Source: Trametes villosa
Lineage: Eukaryota; Basidiomycota; Agaricomycetes; Polyporales; Polyporaceae
Assembly (NCBI GenBank): GCA_002964805.2
Contig: PUDQ02000001.1
Location: 868,001 to 932,000, forward strand
DNA length: 64,000 nt
Direction: 5' to 3'
Below are positions 29,744 through 40,600 of this stretch, piece by piece. The position numbers and the translations under genes were made by a program. The first letter of the stretch is position 1, and each line of letters opens with the position of its first letter. The notes beneath the pieces are model-generated. The model did no database searches. It was not told where the DNA came from and was given only the letters and a program-made list of their open reading frames with translations.

Positions 29744-32700
29744 ATGCGACACAACGCCATTCCCCGCAGGGGCCTGGCCCGGCAGCTCCGCCGCCTCTCT
29801 GCCCAGCGCAGGTCTCTCGCCACAGAGGCCACCTCTCTTCCTCAGAAGGACTGCACTTCTATTACCCCGCCCTACCCCAAGCTCCAGGAAAACCTTTCCA
29901 CTGTTCGCCGGATACTGGACAACCGACCGCTGACTCTCGCGGAGAAGATTCTGTACAGCCATGTCCATGAACCTGAGCGGACACTGGCGAGTGGAGGCAT
30001 CAAGCGAGGGGAGACGTACCTCCAGCTTATGCCGGAGAGGGTCGCTATGCAGGACGCTTCTGCACAGATGGCACTGTGAGTCTATCTACCTCTCTTGTTC
30101 CAAGCGTGTCCTCACCGACCGTCTCTTCAAGGCTCCAGTTCATGAGCGCCGGAATGTCGCGGTGTGCCGTCCCCGCCAGCATTCACTGCGACCATCTCAT
30201 TCAGGCTTCGGAGGGCGCGGACAAGGATTTGGAGGTATGTAACCCACCGTATGTCAGTTTCTACCAAACCTCATGCACCCCCCTAGCGCTCGATTGTAAC
30301 CAACCAGGAGGTCTTCGACTTCCTTGAGAGCGCTGCACGCAAGTACGGTATCGAGTTCTGGAAGCCTGGCTCTGGCATCATTCACCAAATCGTCCTCGAA
30401 AACTATGCTGCTCCTGGAATGCTCATGTGAGTTCCCCTCATCCAAAATGCGCCTGCCTCCGCAGTAGCTAAAGGGATATCACGCACAAGGCTTGGAACGG
30501 GTGCGTAAGGAACGTCTGAAGTATGGAGTTGTCGTCCTGACGCCTAGATAGACTCGCATACACCTAATGCCGGAGGTCTTGGTATGCTCGCTATTGGTGT
30601 TGGTGGTGCGGACGCTGTGGATGCCTTGACTGGCACTCCATGGGAGCTGAAGGCACCCAAAATCATTGGTTCGTATGCTGTTCCTCTGACTCTCGCGGAA
30701 GGCTGATTTACTTGCTATAGGTGTGCATTTGACTGGTCAGATGAACGGCTGGGCTACCCCGAAGGACTTGATCCTCCACCTCGCGGGCAAGTTGACTGTT
30801 CGGGTGAGTATATCTCACAGAGATGATGAAAGTACCATGCCGTAACGTATCCTTGCAGGGCGGTACTGGCTCTATCCTGGAATACTTCGGTCCTGGCGTC
30901 TTCAACCAGTCATGTACCGGTAGGCACCCGTCCCCACTACACCTTCTGATTGGACACGTCTTATATGCGCACATCTGTAGGTCTGGCTACCATGGCAAAC
31001 ATGGGCGCCGAGGTCGGCGCTACGACATCTACGTTCCCGTACACCCCCGGCATGCGTGCGTACCTGCAGGCGACCGGCCGCGCACCCGTTGCGGCTGCCG
31101 CGGACAAGGCTGCACAAGACGGCTTCCTCGCGGCGGACAAGGATGCGCAGTATGACGAGGTCATCGAAATCGTACGTCGCCCATTGTGCAGGCGGAGACT
31201 ATGTGGCAGTCTGCTGACGCGGGCTGTGAGGGCAGAACCTCTCGGAGCTCGAACCTACGATCAACGGACCTTTCACCCCCGACCTGGCCACCCCGCTCTC
31301 GAAGTTCGGCGCATTCATTCAGGAGAATGGCTGGAAGGACGAGCTGTCCGCGGCACTCATCGGCTCGTGCACGAACAGCTCGTACGAGGACATGGTTGGT
31401 CTTTCGGTTCTAATCCCTAGCCAGTTGAAGCTGATGGCAGGCTATAGACCAGCGTTGCGGACCTCGCGAGGCAAGCGAAACAGGCCGGCTTGAAGACGAA
31501 GGTTCCGTTCCTGTGCACGCCCGGCTCTGAGCAGATCCGCGCGACCATCGAGCGCGACCAGATCACGAGCGAGCTCCAGGACGTCGGCGCAACAGTATTG
31601 GCGAACGCATGTGGACCCTGCATCGGACAGTGGAAGCGCGAAGACAAGCAGGGCGAGGAGAACGGTGAGCCCCACGCCTTCCCACCCTACATGCCCGCTC
31701 GGACTGACCGGGAACGCCCAGCGATCCTCACCTCCTTCAACCGCAACTTCAAGTCCCGCAACGACGGCAACAAGCTCACCATGAACTTCCTCGCCTCGCC
31801 CACCGTCGTCACCGCCATGGCCTTCTCCGGCCGGCTCTCCTTCAACCCCATGACCGACGCGCTGCCCCTGCCCTCCGGCGAGTCCTTCCGCTTCGCGCCT
31901 CCGCGCGGGCAGGACCTGCCCGCCGCGGGCTTCACCCCGGGCGAGACGCGCTACTACCCTGCCCCAACGCCGGAGCCGCGGCCGGAGACGGAGGTCGTCG
32001 TGAGGCCCGATTCGCAGCGGCTCGAGCTGCTCGAGCCGTTTGGGAGCCATTTTGCGGAGGGAGCTAAGGAGCTGCCGCCGCTGAAGGTGCTGATGCGTGT
32101 GCGGGGCAAGTGCACGACGGACCATATCTCGGCTGCGGTGCGTGAGGGTCCATGTGGGCGGGTGTTTGCGCTTGGGTGCTGATCTGGTCGGTGTGCAGGG
32201 ACCGTGGCTGAAGTATAAGGGTCACTTGACGAACATCTCTGAGAACCTTTGTGAGTTGACTGCTTGCCTTACCCCCCAGACATCTGTATTGACCAACACA
32301 TTTACAGTGATCACTGTTCGTAGCGAGATTTAGCGCCAATTGAGACCGCACCACTGACTTCGCACTCTGCACAGGCTGTCAATGACGAGGGCGGCGACAT
32401 GAACGTCGCGTTCGACCACGACCACTCTCCCTCAGAATCCGAGACCGACACGATTCCCGCGGTGGCGAAGCGCTTCAAGGCGCGCAACCAGCCGTGGGCG
32501 CTCGTCGTCGACGAAAACTACGGTGAGGGCAGCGCGCGAGAGCACGCTGCTCTTCAGCCGCGGTTCTATGGTATGTGCCCGAGGCACCATGCTGGTATTT
32601 TGCTGACCGGTCGATTGACAGGTTGCGCGGCGATTATCGCGCGCTCGTTCGCCCGCATCCACGAGACCAACCTCAAAGTGCGTCCTCCCCGTCCCCTATC

Positions 32701-33008
32701 CCATCTTTTCCGCCGACACAGTGTACTGACGTCCCTCACAGAAACAAGGCGTACTCCCGCTCTGGTTCGTCGACAAGGCGGACTACAGCCGAATCGGCGC
32801 AGGCGATGTCGTCGAGACGCTCGGGCTCGCGGACCTGCTCGAGGGCCGCGACACGTCCGAGCACGCTGTGCGCATCCGTGTGACGCCCCGCAGCGACGGC
32901 GCGCCGTTCGAAGTGCCCGTGCGGCACACGATGTCCGCGGACCAGCTGAAGTGGCTCCGCGCGGGCTCCGCGCTGAACCATATCCGCGCGCAGATTGCGG
33001 GGCAGTAG
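29744..33008 (+). CDS. ACO2: Mitochondrial aconitase-family hydratase, Aco2/AcoB type
   Basis: [4Fe-4S] hydro-lyase. In fungi the Aco2/AcoB branch is linked to homocitrate dehydration in lysine synthesis and may back up citrate-isocitrate conversion. [29 protein letters not shown] is a mitochondrial presequence. The core has [51 protein letters not shown], the cluster cysteines in [11 protein letters not shown]..., [10 protein letters not shown] and [10 protein letters not shown], then [11 protein letters not shown] and [17 protein letters not shown]. The swivel domain has [36 protein letters not shown] and [13 protein letters not shown]. It ends IRAQIAGQ with TAG at 33006-33008. [11 protein letters not shown] with MNFLASP rather than the Aco1 form is why I call Aco2. 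Micro-exons of 11 and 8 nt (30490-30500; 32308-32315) are needed to keep frame and motifs. Confidence 0.9.
30490..30500 (+). other. 11-nt micro-exon of the aconitase gene
   Basis: It lies between introns 30427-30489 (63 nt) and 30501-30551 (51 nt), both GT-AG. It encodes the end of Met, Leu-Gly-Thr and the first base of Asp, completing [13 protein letters not shown]. Because it is not a multiple of three, skipping it destroys the downstream frame, so the motif strongly supports it. Confidence 0.92.
32308..32315 (+). other. 8-nt micro-exon of the aconitase gene
   Basis: The eight bases TGATCACT lie between introns 32251-32307 (57 nt) and 32316-32374 (59 nt, donor gttcgt). They join NISENL to L-I-T and then [10 protein letters not shown]. 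Omitting them puts the downstream swivel domain out of frame. Confidence 0.85.
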
Positions 33009-33300
33009 TGCTTATGTGGTACATAGCTGAGATGGATTTTTTTTTCTTTGGTGTTATTGGACGAGTGCCTCGTTCACGTCGGTTCAATCCTTCAAGCTTC
33101 AAGCTTTACAACATCGATGGTATACCAGTAGGACAACTCGTACAGGATGAAAGAGTAGAAACCGCAAACATGGGTAGTGTTACACAGGAGACCGTCGTGT
33201 CCAGCACGGCGGCGCCATGGTGGTCAACACCTGTCACAGCGTCTCTGTCAGCCGAAGTAGAACGTGCTCAGGAGGCGGGGTGAAACTGACCGTCCACCAA

Positions 33301-33615
33301 TCAAGGGGTGGGAGTGAGCGCGACGACCGCGCACGCCGCGGAGCACTGTCCGAGGGCGGCGTTGCAGCCCAGGATCACAGCGGGGGTCCCGACCCCGGCC
33401 GTGATCGTACCGAAGGTGAAGCCGGCCGCGCCGTAGCAGGCGATGGCCAGGGCGTTGCAGCCTGAACGCAAAGTCAGCAAGAGCATCCCAACGGTTGCCC
33501 GTGCGGCCGTAAACGGGCGCTGCGTACCAGTCTGGCAAATACCGTACGCAATGAGACCAGCATTGACTGACGGGGCGGCCATGAAAGCGAGAGCTGCGAT
33601 GGAAATGCGCTTCAT
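33301..33615 (-). CDS. Small secreted Cys-rich protein A
   Basis: Two-exon gene. MKRISIAALAFMAAPSVNAG is a signal peptide. A 66-nt intron (33462-33527) joins AYGICQTG to CNALAIACYGAAG. The mature peptide is about 65 residues with six Cys (CQTGC, ACY, GCN, QCSAAC) around a Gly/Ala/Thr hydrophobic segment with GxxxG spacing (FTFGTITAGVGTPAVI). It ends ALTPTP at 33301. It is a close paralogue of the gene at 34033, with the intron at the same codon and phase. I have a weak recollection that similar fungal proteins are annotated 'zygote-specific class V copy B'; I would not rely on that name. Function unknown. Confidence 0.82.
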   Translation of the reverse strand: MKRISIAALAFMAAPSVNAGLIAYGICQTGTQRPFTAARATVGMLLLTLRSGCNALAIACYGAAGFTFGTITAGVGTPAVILGCNAALGQCSAACAVVALTPTP

Positions 33616-34032
33616 GGCGCTATATTGCAGATGGTCTACTGGGGAGGAAGGTAAGGAGAGTGTGTTCTGAGTCTGGACCACTCGACTCTACGGCGACGTT
33701 GATATAGGTGCTAGAGGCGAGGAGAGGACAAGCGTGTCCACCATGAGGCCAAGACATGTTGCTGATCGTAAGAAAGGCACACAGTAGGCCCCCTTAGAGC
33801 GCCTTCTCGAAGATCTCAGGAGAGGTACAACGTTTGGGGCGCGTCACATAGCGGCGAGGTAGCGGCGATATAATTACAAGAGAGACCAACAAGACATTCA
33901 CGCCCATCCATGCATCCGTCGAAGCATCCAACGGTCTAAGTAGTGCATGTATCAGCTATACGCTAGTAAGAGAATACGTGAACGCTACCAACCTCCTTTC
34001 ACGGCGTAGGCGTGAACGCTACCAACCTCCTT
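33616..34032 (-). other. Promoter of small secreted protein A / 3' flank of protein B
   Basis: The 417 bp separate the two tandem paralogues. A weak AT-rich element (gatata on plus) near 33701-33706, about 90 bp above the protein A start, could serve as TATA. The far end holds one copy of the 34-bp tandem duplication. Confidence 0.4.
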
Positions 34033-34053
34033 TCACGGCGTAGGCGTGAACGC
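33977..34053. repeat. 34-bp tandem duplication over the 3' end of gene B
   Basis: Two exact 34-bp units at 33977-34010 and 34011-34044, followed by 9 bases of a third. The repeat contains the last codons (T-P-T-P) and stop of small secreted protein B; the stop used is at 34033-34035 and the second copy lies in its 3' UTR. This is a recent local duplication. Confidence 0.93.
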
Positions 34054-34358
34054 GACGACAGCGCAAGCCGCAGAGCATTGCCCTAAAGCAAGGTTGCACG
34101 CGACAATGGCAGCAGGGGTCCCCACCCCAGCGGTGATCGTTCCGAAGACGGCGCCGGCACCGGCGTAGCAAGCGACGACAACGGCGTTGCATCCTACCGC
34201 AGCGCACAGGAGGTGAGACCGGAGACGCGTATGGGGGGACCTGCGGTAATATACGCACCTGTCTGACAGATGCCGTAGGCCAGCGGGCCAGCATGCGCGG
34301 TGGGCATGGCAGCGAGTGCCATGAGGACGAGGAGAGGGGCAGAGAACTTGAACTGCAT
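34033..34358 (-). CDS. Small secreted Cys-rich protein B
   Basis: Paralogue of the gene at 33301. MQFKFSAPLLVLMALAAMPTAHAG is a signal peptide, and a 65-nt intron (34194-34258) sits at the same codon as in gene A. The mature chain AYGICQTGCNAVVVACYAGAG... has the same six Cys, the Gly-rich hydrophobic centre (AVFGTITAGVGTPAAI) and the ending AFTPTP. A good TATA box (TATATAAA in sense) lies at 34451-34458, about 93 bp above the ATG, pointing to a strong or inducible promoter. The 3' end lies in a tandem duplication. Three disulphides are likely given even Cys number; a membrane-active or surface role is conjecture. Confidence 0.83.
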
Positions 34359-35733
34359 GCCTCGAGACCGAGAGGGGCGATGTTTGCCGGCTGGGGGACC
34401 TAGGGGGGTTGGGGCTCCTCGAATGACCACCCACCGACGTCGTAGACCAATTTATATAGCATAAGCAAAGCACCCCGTCTTCAGCGTGAAGTTGTCCTTC
34501 ACTTGCAGAACCAGATCCCAGGAGCTGTTTCGGTAGAGAGCGAGCAGCAAAACGCGAATGACGCAGGTGACGTTTCGCAGCGAGAGCACAACTATAGCTA
34601 TGTACCTTCCACATAAGCCTTGCAGCATGCCTGTCCATCGGACAGGTATCCACCTGCGAAGGAGCATCTTCCACAATGGCCGGTACGGTCATATGAATCG
34701 GTGCTGCGGTAGGGGCTGCGGTAGCACGGCGCAAACGATCGGACAGCCAAAGAGCACCATGGAACGGTCTCGTCGCTGTGATATCCCTCGAGTTCCCCGT
34801 CACACGTTCAAAGGAATGGTTCTAGGCTCCCCGGGGCTTGGTTTTTGTTGCCTGTCGCAAACTCGTGAGGCTTTCACTGAGGAGGGGGCGCGCTGCATAT
34901 GAGGCCTGTCGTGTTCCATGGTTCCAGAGAAGTCCATCGATACGTACGTTCTAATCGATTGGCCCTTGCAGGCACAAATCAGTACGCCGTAATGCATTTA
35001 GCCAAAGTCCACCACGTACGAGAGATCTTCGCGTCCGTCGCCACGGCGGCCATCTGCTTGCTTAGGATCTAGAGGTAGAAACGTTCAGAACGATAGACTT
35101 GCCCTGCGGGGTGTATGTTTGTAGTGCCACATGCTGTCTCGCTTGGGCAATATGTCTGTAACATGGGAGCGATACGCACCGTGTGGATGCCCGTAAGTAC
35201 TCAGCCTTTGCACAGTGATGCTCTACATACATACCAGTATCGATACCGGAAGGTACCAGCAAATTGTCTGCTTGTGAACGGTGCGGATATATTTATGTGG
35301 AGAAGTGAAGCCTCCTAGGGGTTCCTGGACCTCAGGCTTCAGGAATCTGAGTCGAGTTTGCGAGTAGATAATTTCTTGACAATCCTGCTCTTGGAGCGAG
35401 TGGCCGTCTGAACCTGGTATTCACTCGGCGCTTGTGTCTCGGTTAGTCCCGTATGAGCGCTTGGATCTGCCAGGGGAGCTGTATACAAGTGTATACAGTA
35501 TACGGTCACCAGTTCGATCTTCCGAGTCGTTCCGTTCAACGCGAGCTGTTTTCCATTGCGAGCTGACACCGGGCAGACAATACGTTGACTCAACACCTCG
35601 TCAACTGGCCAACACGCAGTATGGCGTTCGCTCATGCATGTGCAACCAACACAGTGCTAACGATCTGAACGCCGTCACAGGCGTATCATCCAGGTCTATT
35701 GCACCATCGTGGCGCGCGGCAAATCATACCACC
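34359..35733. other. Long gap with the protein B promoter
   Basis: About 1.4 kb. It contains the TATA box of protein B at 34451-34458 and otherwise no ORF with protein-like codon use, RNA gene or repeat that I can defend. The right end should hold the promoter of the F-box gene at 35734. Confidence 0.45.
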
Positions 35734-37545
35734 ATGTTGTACATGAATTTGCCGACCAATGGCGATGGTTCTCCATATTTCCATCCACGCACAATATCGT
35801 CTTTACCAACTCCCGATGGAGCAGCGTTGCGCAATATCTCGTGGAGCGAGGTACAGTCCTGGGCCAGGGCCCGAAAGGAGGAATACGAACGCTACATCCG
35901 TGTGCTGAATGCCGTCTATTTGAACGAGGCCGCGCCCATCCACTGTCTCCCCACCGAGATACTCATGAAGATTTTTGGGGAAGTTTACGCTGGGCGCAGC
36001 AGTATCCGCGTCACCCACGTCTGTCGGCAGTGGCGATCAATCGTACAAGCAACACCCCGTTTCTGGGCAGAGGCCCTCAGTGGGGAGCGGGAGATCATGG
36101 GTTACCCTCAATCGCCTAAGGCCTCCCTACGCATGCAGTTCTTCCAGGACTTCCTCGCTCGCTCTGCTCTTCAGATGATAGCTCCCACTTTCCGTGACTT
36201 CTGGCCTGCTCTATCCGAAGCGTTAGCCCCCCACGCATGGAGAATCGTCGCGCTCCGCCTCGACATAGACCTTGCTCGGACGGACGGCGGAAGCTTACAT
36301 TCGCTCCTCCTTATACACCAACTCGTTCAACAGGCGGGCATGCCAAACTTGCGAGGCGTATCCATCTCTACCTATCGCGGTAACCCTAACATCCTCGATA
36401 CCGAGACCTTCACCCCGTGGACGGACGACGCTGTGCCCCATCTCGAAACGCTGGACGTTCCTGGCGCATGGCTCTCGTCTGCCGTCGTGGTCAATTCGGT
36501 TCGAGAGATCACCCTCCAATCCCCTCCGATAAGGTCTTTTGAGACGCTAGCAGCTGCGTTGCGACGCAGCCCTGGCCTGACGGTGTTGAGGCTCCTGAGT
36601 GGTTCGCTACCCGACGAGCCCCTCCCACCCGTTCACCCCTTTCCCCCTGCCAATCTTCCTGCGCTACAGCAGCTTCGTAGCGTACACAGCGAGCTGTCCG
36701 GCCATCCACTCTGGCTCCTCCGATCCGTAAATGCACCCGAGACGTGTTCCTGGCATATCACCCTCCAGCATCCCCCCGAGTACTTCTATCCGCTGCGGTA
36801 CTTGTTGCCGTCCGACGGCGACCTCTATCACTTACGAGGAATCCCTCTCATTGACCGGCTGGAATACCTGGAGAAATCATACAAGTCCTACACCGTGACG
36901 GGTTACATCGACGGGGCAGAAGCGCTATGCATAGAGACCCCGACCATACTGTCAGCACCCGACCTGGTGCACCTCCTGGCGGGCTCTGAGAGCCTTACGC
37001 AGTTAAGCCTGCGTGTCCAGGAGCCTTTCTCGGACCCCGCTCTGCCTGGCTGGATAGACCTGCTCTGCATGCTACCCCTCGTCCGCCGCCTCGAGCTCTC
37101 CTTCCCTCATGGCGCTCTCAACGACCTCCTGCCGCTACTAGGTCGCGACACTCCCACCCGTCCCTGTCCGATGCTGGGGGAACTCAAGGTGGTATGGCTT
37201 GTGCCAGAGCATCACCCGCCCGAGCACTCGCACAGTACGGCGATCGCGGATTGCCTGGCGAGTTTGATCATCGGCCTCCAGGACCGCCAGGCGTGGGCCG
37301 CGAGGCCGTTACGGACGCTGACATTCCGCTACCGCTGCGCCTCGCTGGTGCCGAAGGGAAAGCCACTTGCTGGGCAGCCGCTTTGGCAACGCGTCTCGGA
37401 GGACGTCGCCACCAGCTTGGCCCCGCACGTGTCGGAATCCGCGACAGTTTCTTTGGGGTGGGGGCGAAACGAGTTCGTGAGCACTGTCGTTCATGGCGAC
37501 GCTGCCGGTGCGGCCGATACAGTAATAGGAGCGCAGGAGGAATAG
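35734..37545 (+). CDS. F-box protein, single exon
   Basis: Uninterrupted 603-codon gene. The frame stays open upstream to 35434, but the first good ATG is 35734 (MLYMNLPTNGDGS). A coiled-coil-like stretch (WSEVQSWARARKEEYERYIRVLNAVYLNEAAPI) precedes the F-box HCLPTEILMKIFGEVYAGRSSIRVTHVCRQWRSIVQATPRFW, the common agaricomycete F-box layout. The rest is Leu-rich repeat-like (LETLDVPGAW, LTVLRLLSGSLPDE, LRRLELSFPHG), ending GAADTVIGAQEE with TAG at 37543-37545. Likely an SCF adaptor with an unknown target. Lack of introns in an intron-rich region is typical for this expanded family and hints at recent duplication. Confidence 0.82.
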   Translation: MLYMNLPTNGDGSPYFHPRTISSLPTPDGAALRNISWSEVQSWARARKEEYERYIRVLNAVYLNEAAPIHCLPTEILMKIFGEVYAGRSSIRVTHVCRQWRSIVQATPRFWAEALSGEREIMGYPQSPKASLRMQFFQDFLARSALQMIAPTFRDFWPALSEALAPHAWRIVALRLDIDLARTDGGSLHSLLLIHQLVQQAGMPNLRGVSISTYRGNPNILDTETFTPWTDDAVPHLETLDVPGAWLSSAVVVNSVREITLQSPPIRSFETLAAALRRSPGLTVLRLLSGSLPDEPLPPVHPFPPANLPALQQLRSVHSELSGHPLWLLRSVNAPETCSWHITLQHPPEYFYPLRYLLPSDGDLYHLRGIPLIDRLEYLEKSYKSYTVTGYIDGAEALCIETPTILSAPDLVHLLAGSESLTQLSLRVQEPFSDPALPGWIDLLCMLPLVRRLELSFPHGALNDLLPLLGRDTPTRPCPMLGELKVVWLVPEHHPPEHSHSTAIADCLASLIIGLQDRQAWAARPLRTLTFRYRCASLVPKGKPLAGQPLWQRVSEDVATSLAPHVSESATVSLGWGRNEFVSTVVHGDAAGAADTVIGAQEE

Positions 37546-37651
37546 ACGGGCCATTTAGGTTCGGGGGATGTCCAGAGCTGCTCGAAGAACTTTTCGCATC
37601 ATGAGTGCAGCATATGCCTGGATAACTACGCGTTGCACGCATTACACAGTA

Positions 37652-40600
37652 CTACCCCGAGGAGCCATCGGTTGCTAGCGATTGTCCGAGCGAGTTGAGC
37701 TCAACGCTGCGCCCGCTCCGTTGGGCTGACCGCTCCTTCAGCCAGGCGAGGGCAGAGCGCGCCACACTGACAGCCGGCTCAGGCATTCCCGCCAACTGCG
37801 CCACCTTCAGGCCGTGGCTATCGCGGTTCACGCCGGGACTCAGCCTGTGGGCGTACGCGAAGTCGCCGTTCTGCATTTCTAGTGTCAGCCTCACATGAAG
37901 GTACGGAGGAAGAGAGATACGCACCTCGATCTCGTCGACGTCGGTGCAGTAGAAGGCGATCTTGGCGAACGGTCCCTGGCCTTTGTGAGTGGCGGGGTCG
38001 TGTCCGAGCATGTCGGCGAGCTCGTGAAAGTGGGTTGCGAACATGGCTCGGCAGCCGTTCACAGAGAGCAGGTGATGGACAGTAGCGAATGCGATCGCTA
38101 GGCCGTCCTCTACCGTCGTGCCCCTGCCTACTTCGTCCATGATCACCTGGGACGCCAGTCCGTCAATAAGATACTGACCAATGAGTTGATATAGAACGCA
38201 CTAAGCTGCGTGGCGTAGCACGCCGCAGAATGTCACCAGCTTCAAGCATCTCGACCATGAACGTGCTCCGGTCGCGGAACAGATCGTCCTTCGCCCCGAC
38301 GCGCGAGAACACCCTGTCGACAATCCCGACCTCAGCGTGGTCTGCGGGCACGAACGACCCTGTCTGTGCGAGGATGGCGATGAGCGCGGTCTGCCGAAGG
38401 AGCGTCGACTTCCCGGCCATGTTGGGCCCGGTGATGACGTGGAGCTGGGCGTCGGGGGTGAAGGTGACCGTGTTCGGCGTGAAGCCTCGTCCGGACGCAA
38501 GCAGACCGAGCTCTACTGTAGGGTGGCGGCCGTTGACGACGTGGTACGAGGTTCTGTGGGACGCTGTTGAGTTAATGTCGCTGAACGGACGACCATGAAT
38601 TGTGCTTACCCGTCCGTCACGATGGGTCGTACGAAGCGCATCTCGACAGCTAGATCGGCAAATGACAGTGTAACATCGAGCTCGTCAATGATGCGAGCGT
38701 TGCGTCTGATGTGGGCCGAGTGGGCGACCACCTGTAATCGCGGTTAACTAAATGGCGATACTTCGCACTACTCGCGACATACCTCGGCACGCAATTGCTC
38801 GAACGCTTCCTTCTCCGCGGTGCTGATAGCGAGAGTAGTTTCGCTGATCCGACCGGCCAGCTGCGACCATTCCTACAGATGGACGAAGAATGAGATGTCA
38901 TTCGGAAAAGTCGGATAGAGAGAAAGCGTTGTGCATACCCGGTTGAAGAACGTGCACGTGGAGCCGCTCTCTGACAGGGGCACGAAGTCTTTCGTGTCCC
39001 TCAGCTTAACAGCCTCTCTCTTCCGCCCCACGTGAACATGCATGCCTTGGCCGGGCGAGGCGCGGAGTGTCAACGATGGGGCATCTATGACCGTGTTAGC
39101 CTGTACGCTGATCGAATGCGCGGGGGTGGAAACCTACTGTACTCAACCTGCAGCCGCTGTTCGAGTTTGTCTTTATCAGAGAGCAGCGACTGCAGCGTAG
39201 CATGCAGACGCGTGAACTGCTGCGAATATCTGCTACCAATGAGTGATCGATTGTACTCAGAGAAGAGCGAATGCGCATACTCGGGTTTTATGGTCCACTC
39301 GGTGATCCCCAATGGATTCCTTGGGTCACGCAACTGCGCAGGAGACGGCCCCGATGAAGGCAGCTCCTCCTCCACCTCGTCACCTGCACGAATAGCGTCC
39401 TCGCGGTGGGCAAGCGCCGTGTTGATCCTCCCAGCCAGGCTACTCAAGTCGCTCAGCCTGTCCATGAGCGCCTCGATGCTCGCCCACTCGGCGTCGGTCG
39501 CGGCACTCTCTTCGTCTGCCCCCATTTTCCGCTCCGCCTGGATCCTTTCCTTGATCGATGTCCAAGTCTCGACGGTGGTGCAGATTGAAGCGAGGTCGTG
39601 GAAGCCGCCTCGGCCGAGCAGGAACTTCTGCACGATGCGCGTCGCGTCCTCGGCGTCGCGCAGGACTTGCACGAGGTCTTGTCTGAGAAAGGGCCGGGCG
39701 TGGAAGAACGCGACTAGAGACTGGCGGACGTTGATCTCCGTCACGGACGTGCTTGGAGAGCCTACATGTAGTGAGGTGAACAGGGTACACGATGCCAGCA
39801 TGGGAGCACTCACATAGCCAACGCGTCAGGAGACGAGTGCCGCTAGTCGTGATCGTTCGCTTAATGACGCTGAGCAGGCTGCCAGTGGTGCCGCCCTCGC
39901 GCATACCCTCGCGTATCTCCAGAGCCTTGACCGTGTGCGCGTCGATTTGCATCCTGCCGCAGGCGACCTCGCGAGCCGGAGAGCTGAGGGAGGGCATGTG
40001 GTCCATCAAGTTGGCGTGCATGAAGGCCGTCAGGAGTTCGACCGCACTCGTTTCCTCGTCGGCGAGGCTCACAGGCAGTAGCCCCTCGGAGAGCGGGACT
40101 TCGGCAGTGAGGTCATCCGGGCTTGCTGGAGCAGCTGTTGTCGCCGGTTCTGCGAGTTCACTAGGCGTCTCGGGTTGCGCAAAGTACGACACAAAGCAAT
40201 CCTCCTCGGCGACTGCTCTTTGGACCGGGTTGGAGTCATCCTCCGAGAATCGCCGGTCAAGGACGACTTCCTTAGGGCTAATCCGCACTAGTTCGTCTCG
40301 CAGGCCGGAGAGGGACGTGCTCTTGGTGTAGAACTCGCCCGTCGAGACGTCTATCCAAGCCAGCCCAACTGGAAGGCTTGGCGGCCAGAGCGTAGAAGCG
40401 CCTTCTGTCGACGCAGGGACGACGGAAAGCAGGTAGTTGTTCTCATAGGGATTCAAGAAAGGTTCGTCGATGAGAGTGCCAGGAGTGACGATGCGCACGA
40501 CCCTCCGATCGAAGCCTCCTTTGGCACCAAGGGCAGGGTCGCGGGGGAACTCCTCGCACATCGCAACGAAGCGGCTGTGCTCCTGGACTAGCATCTTGAG

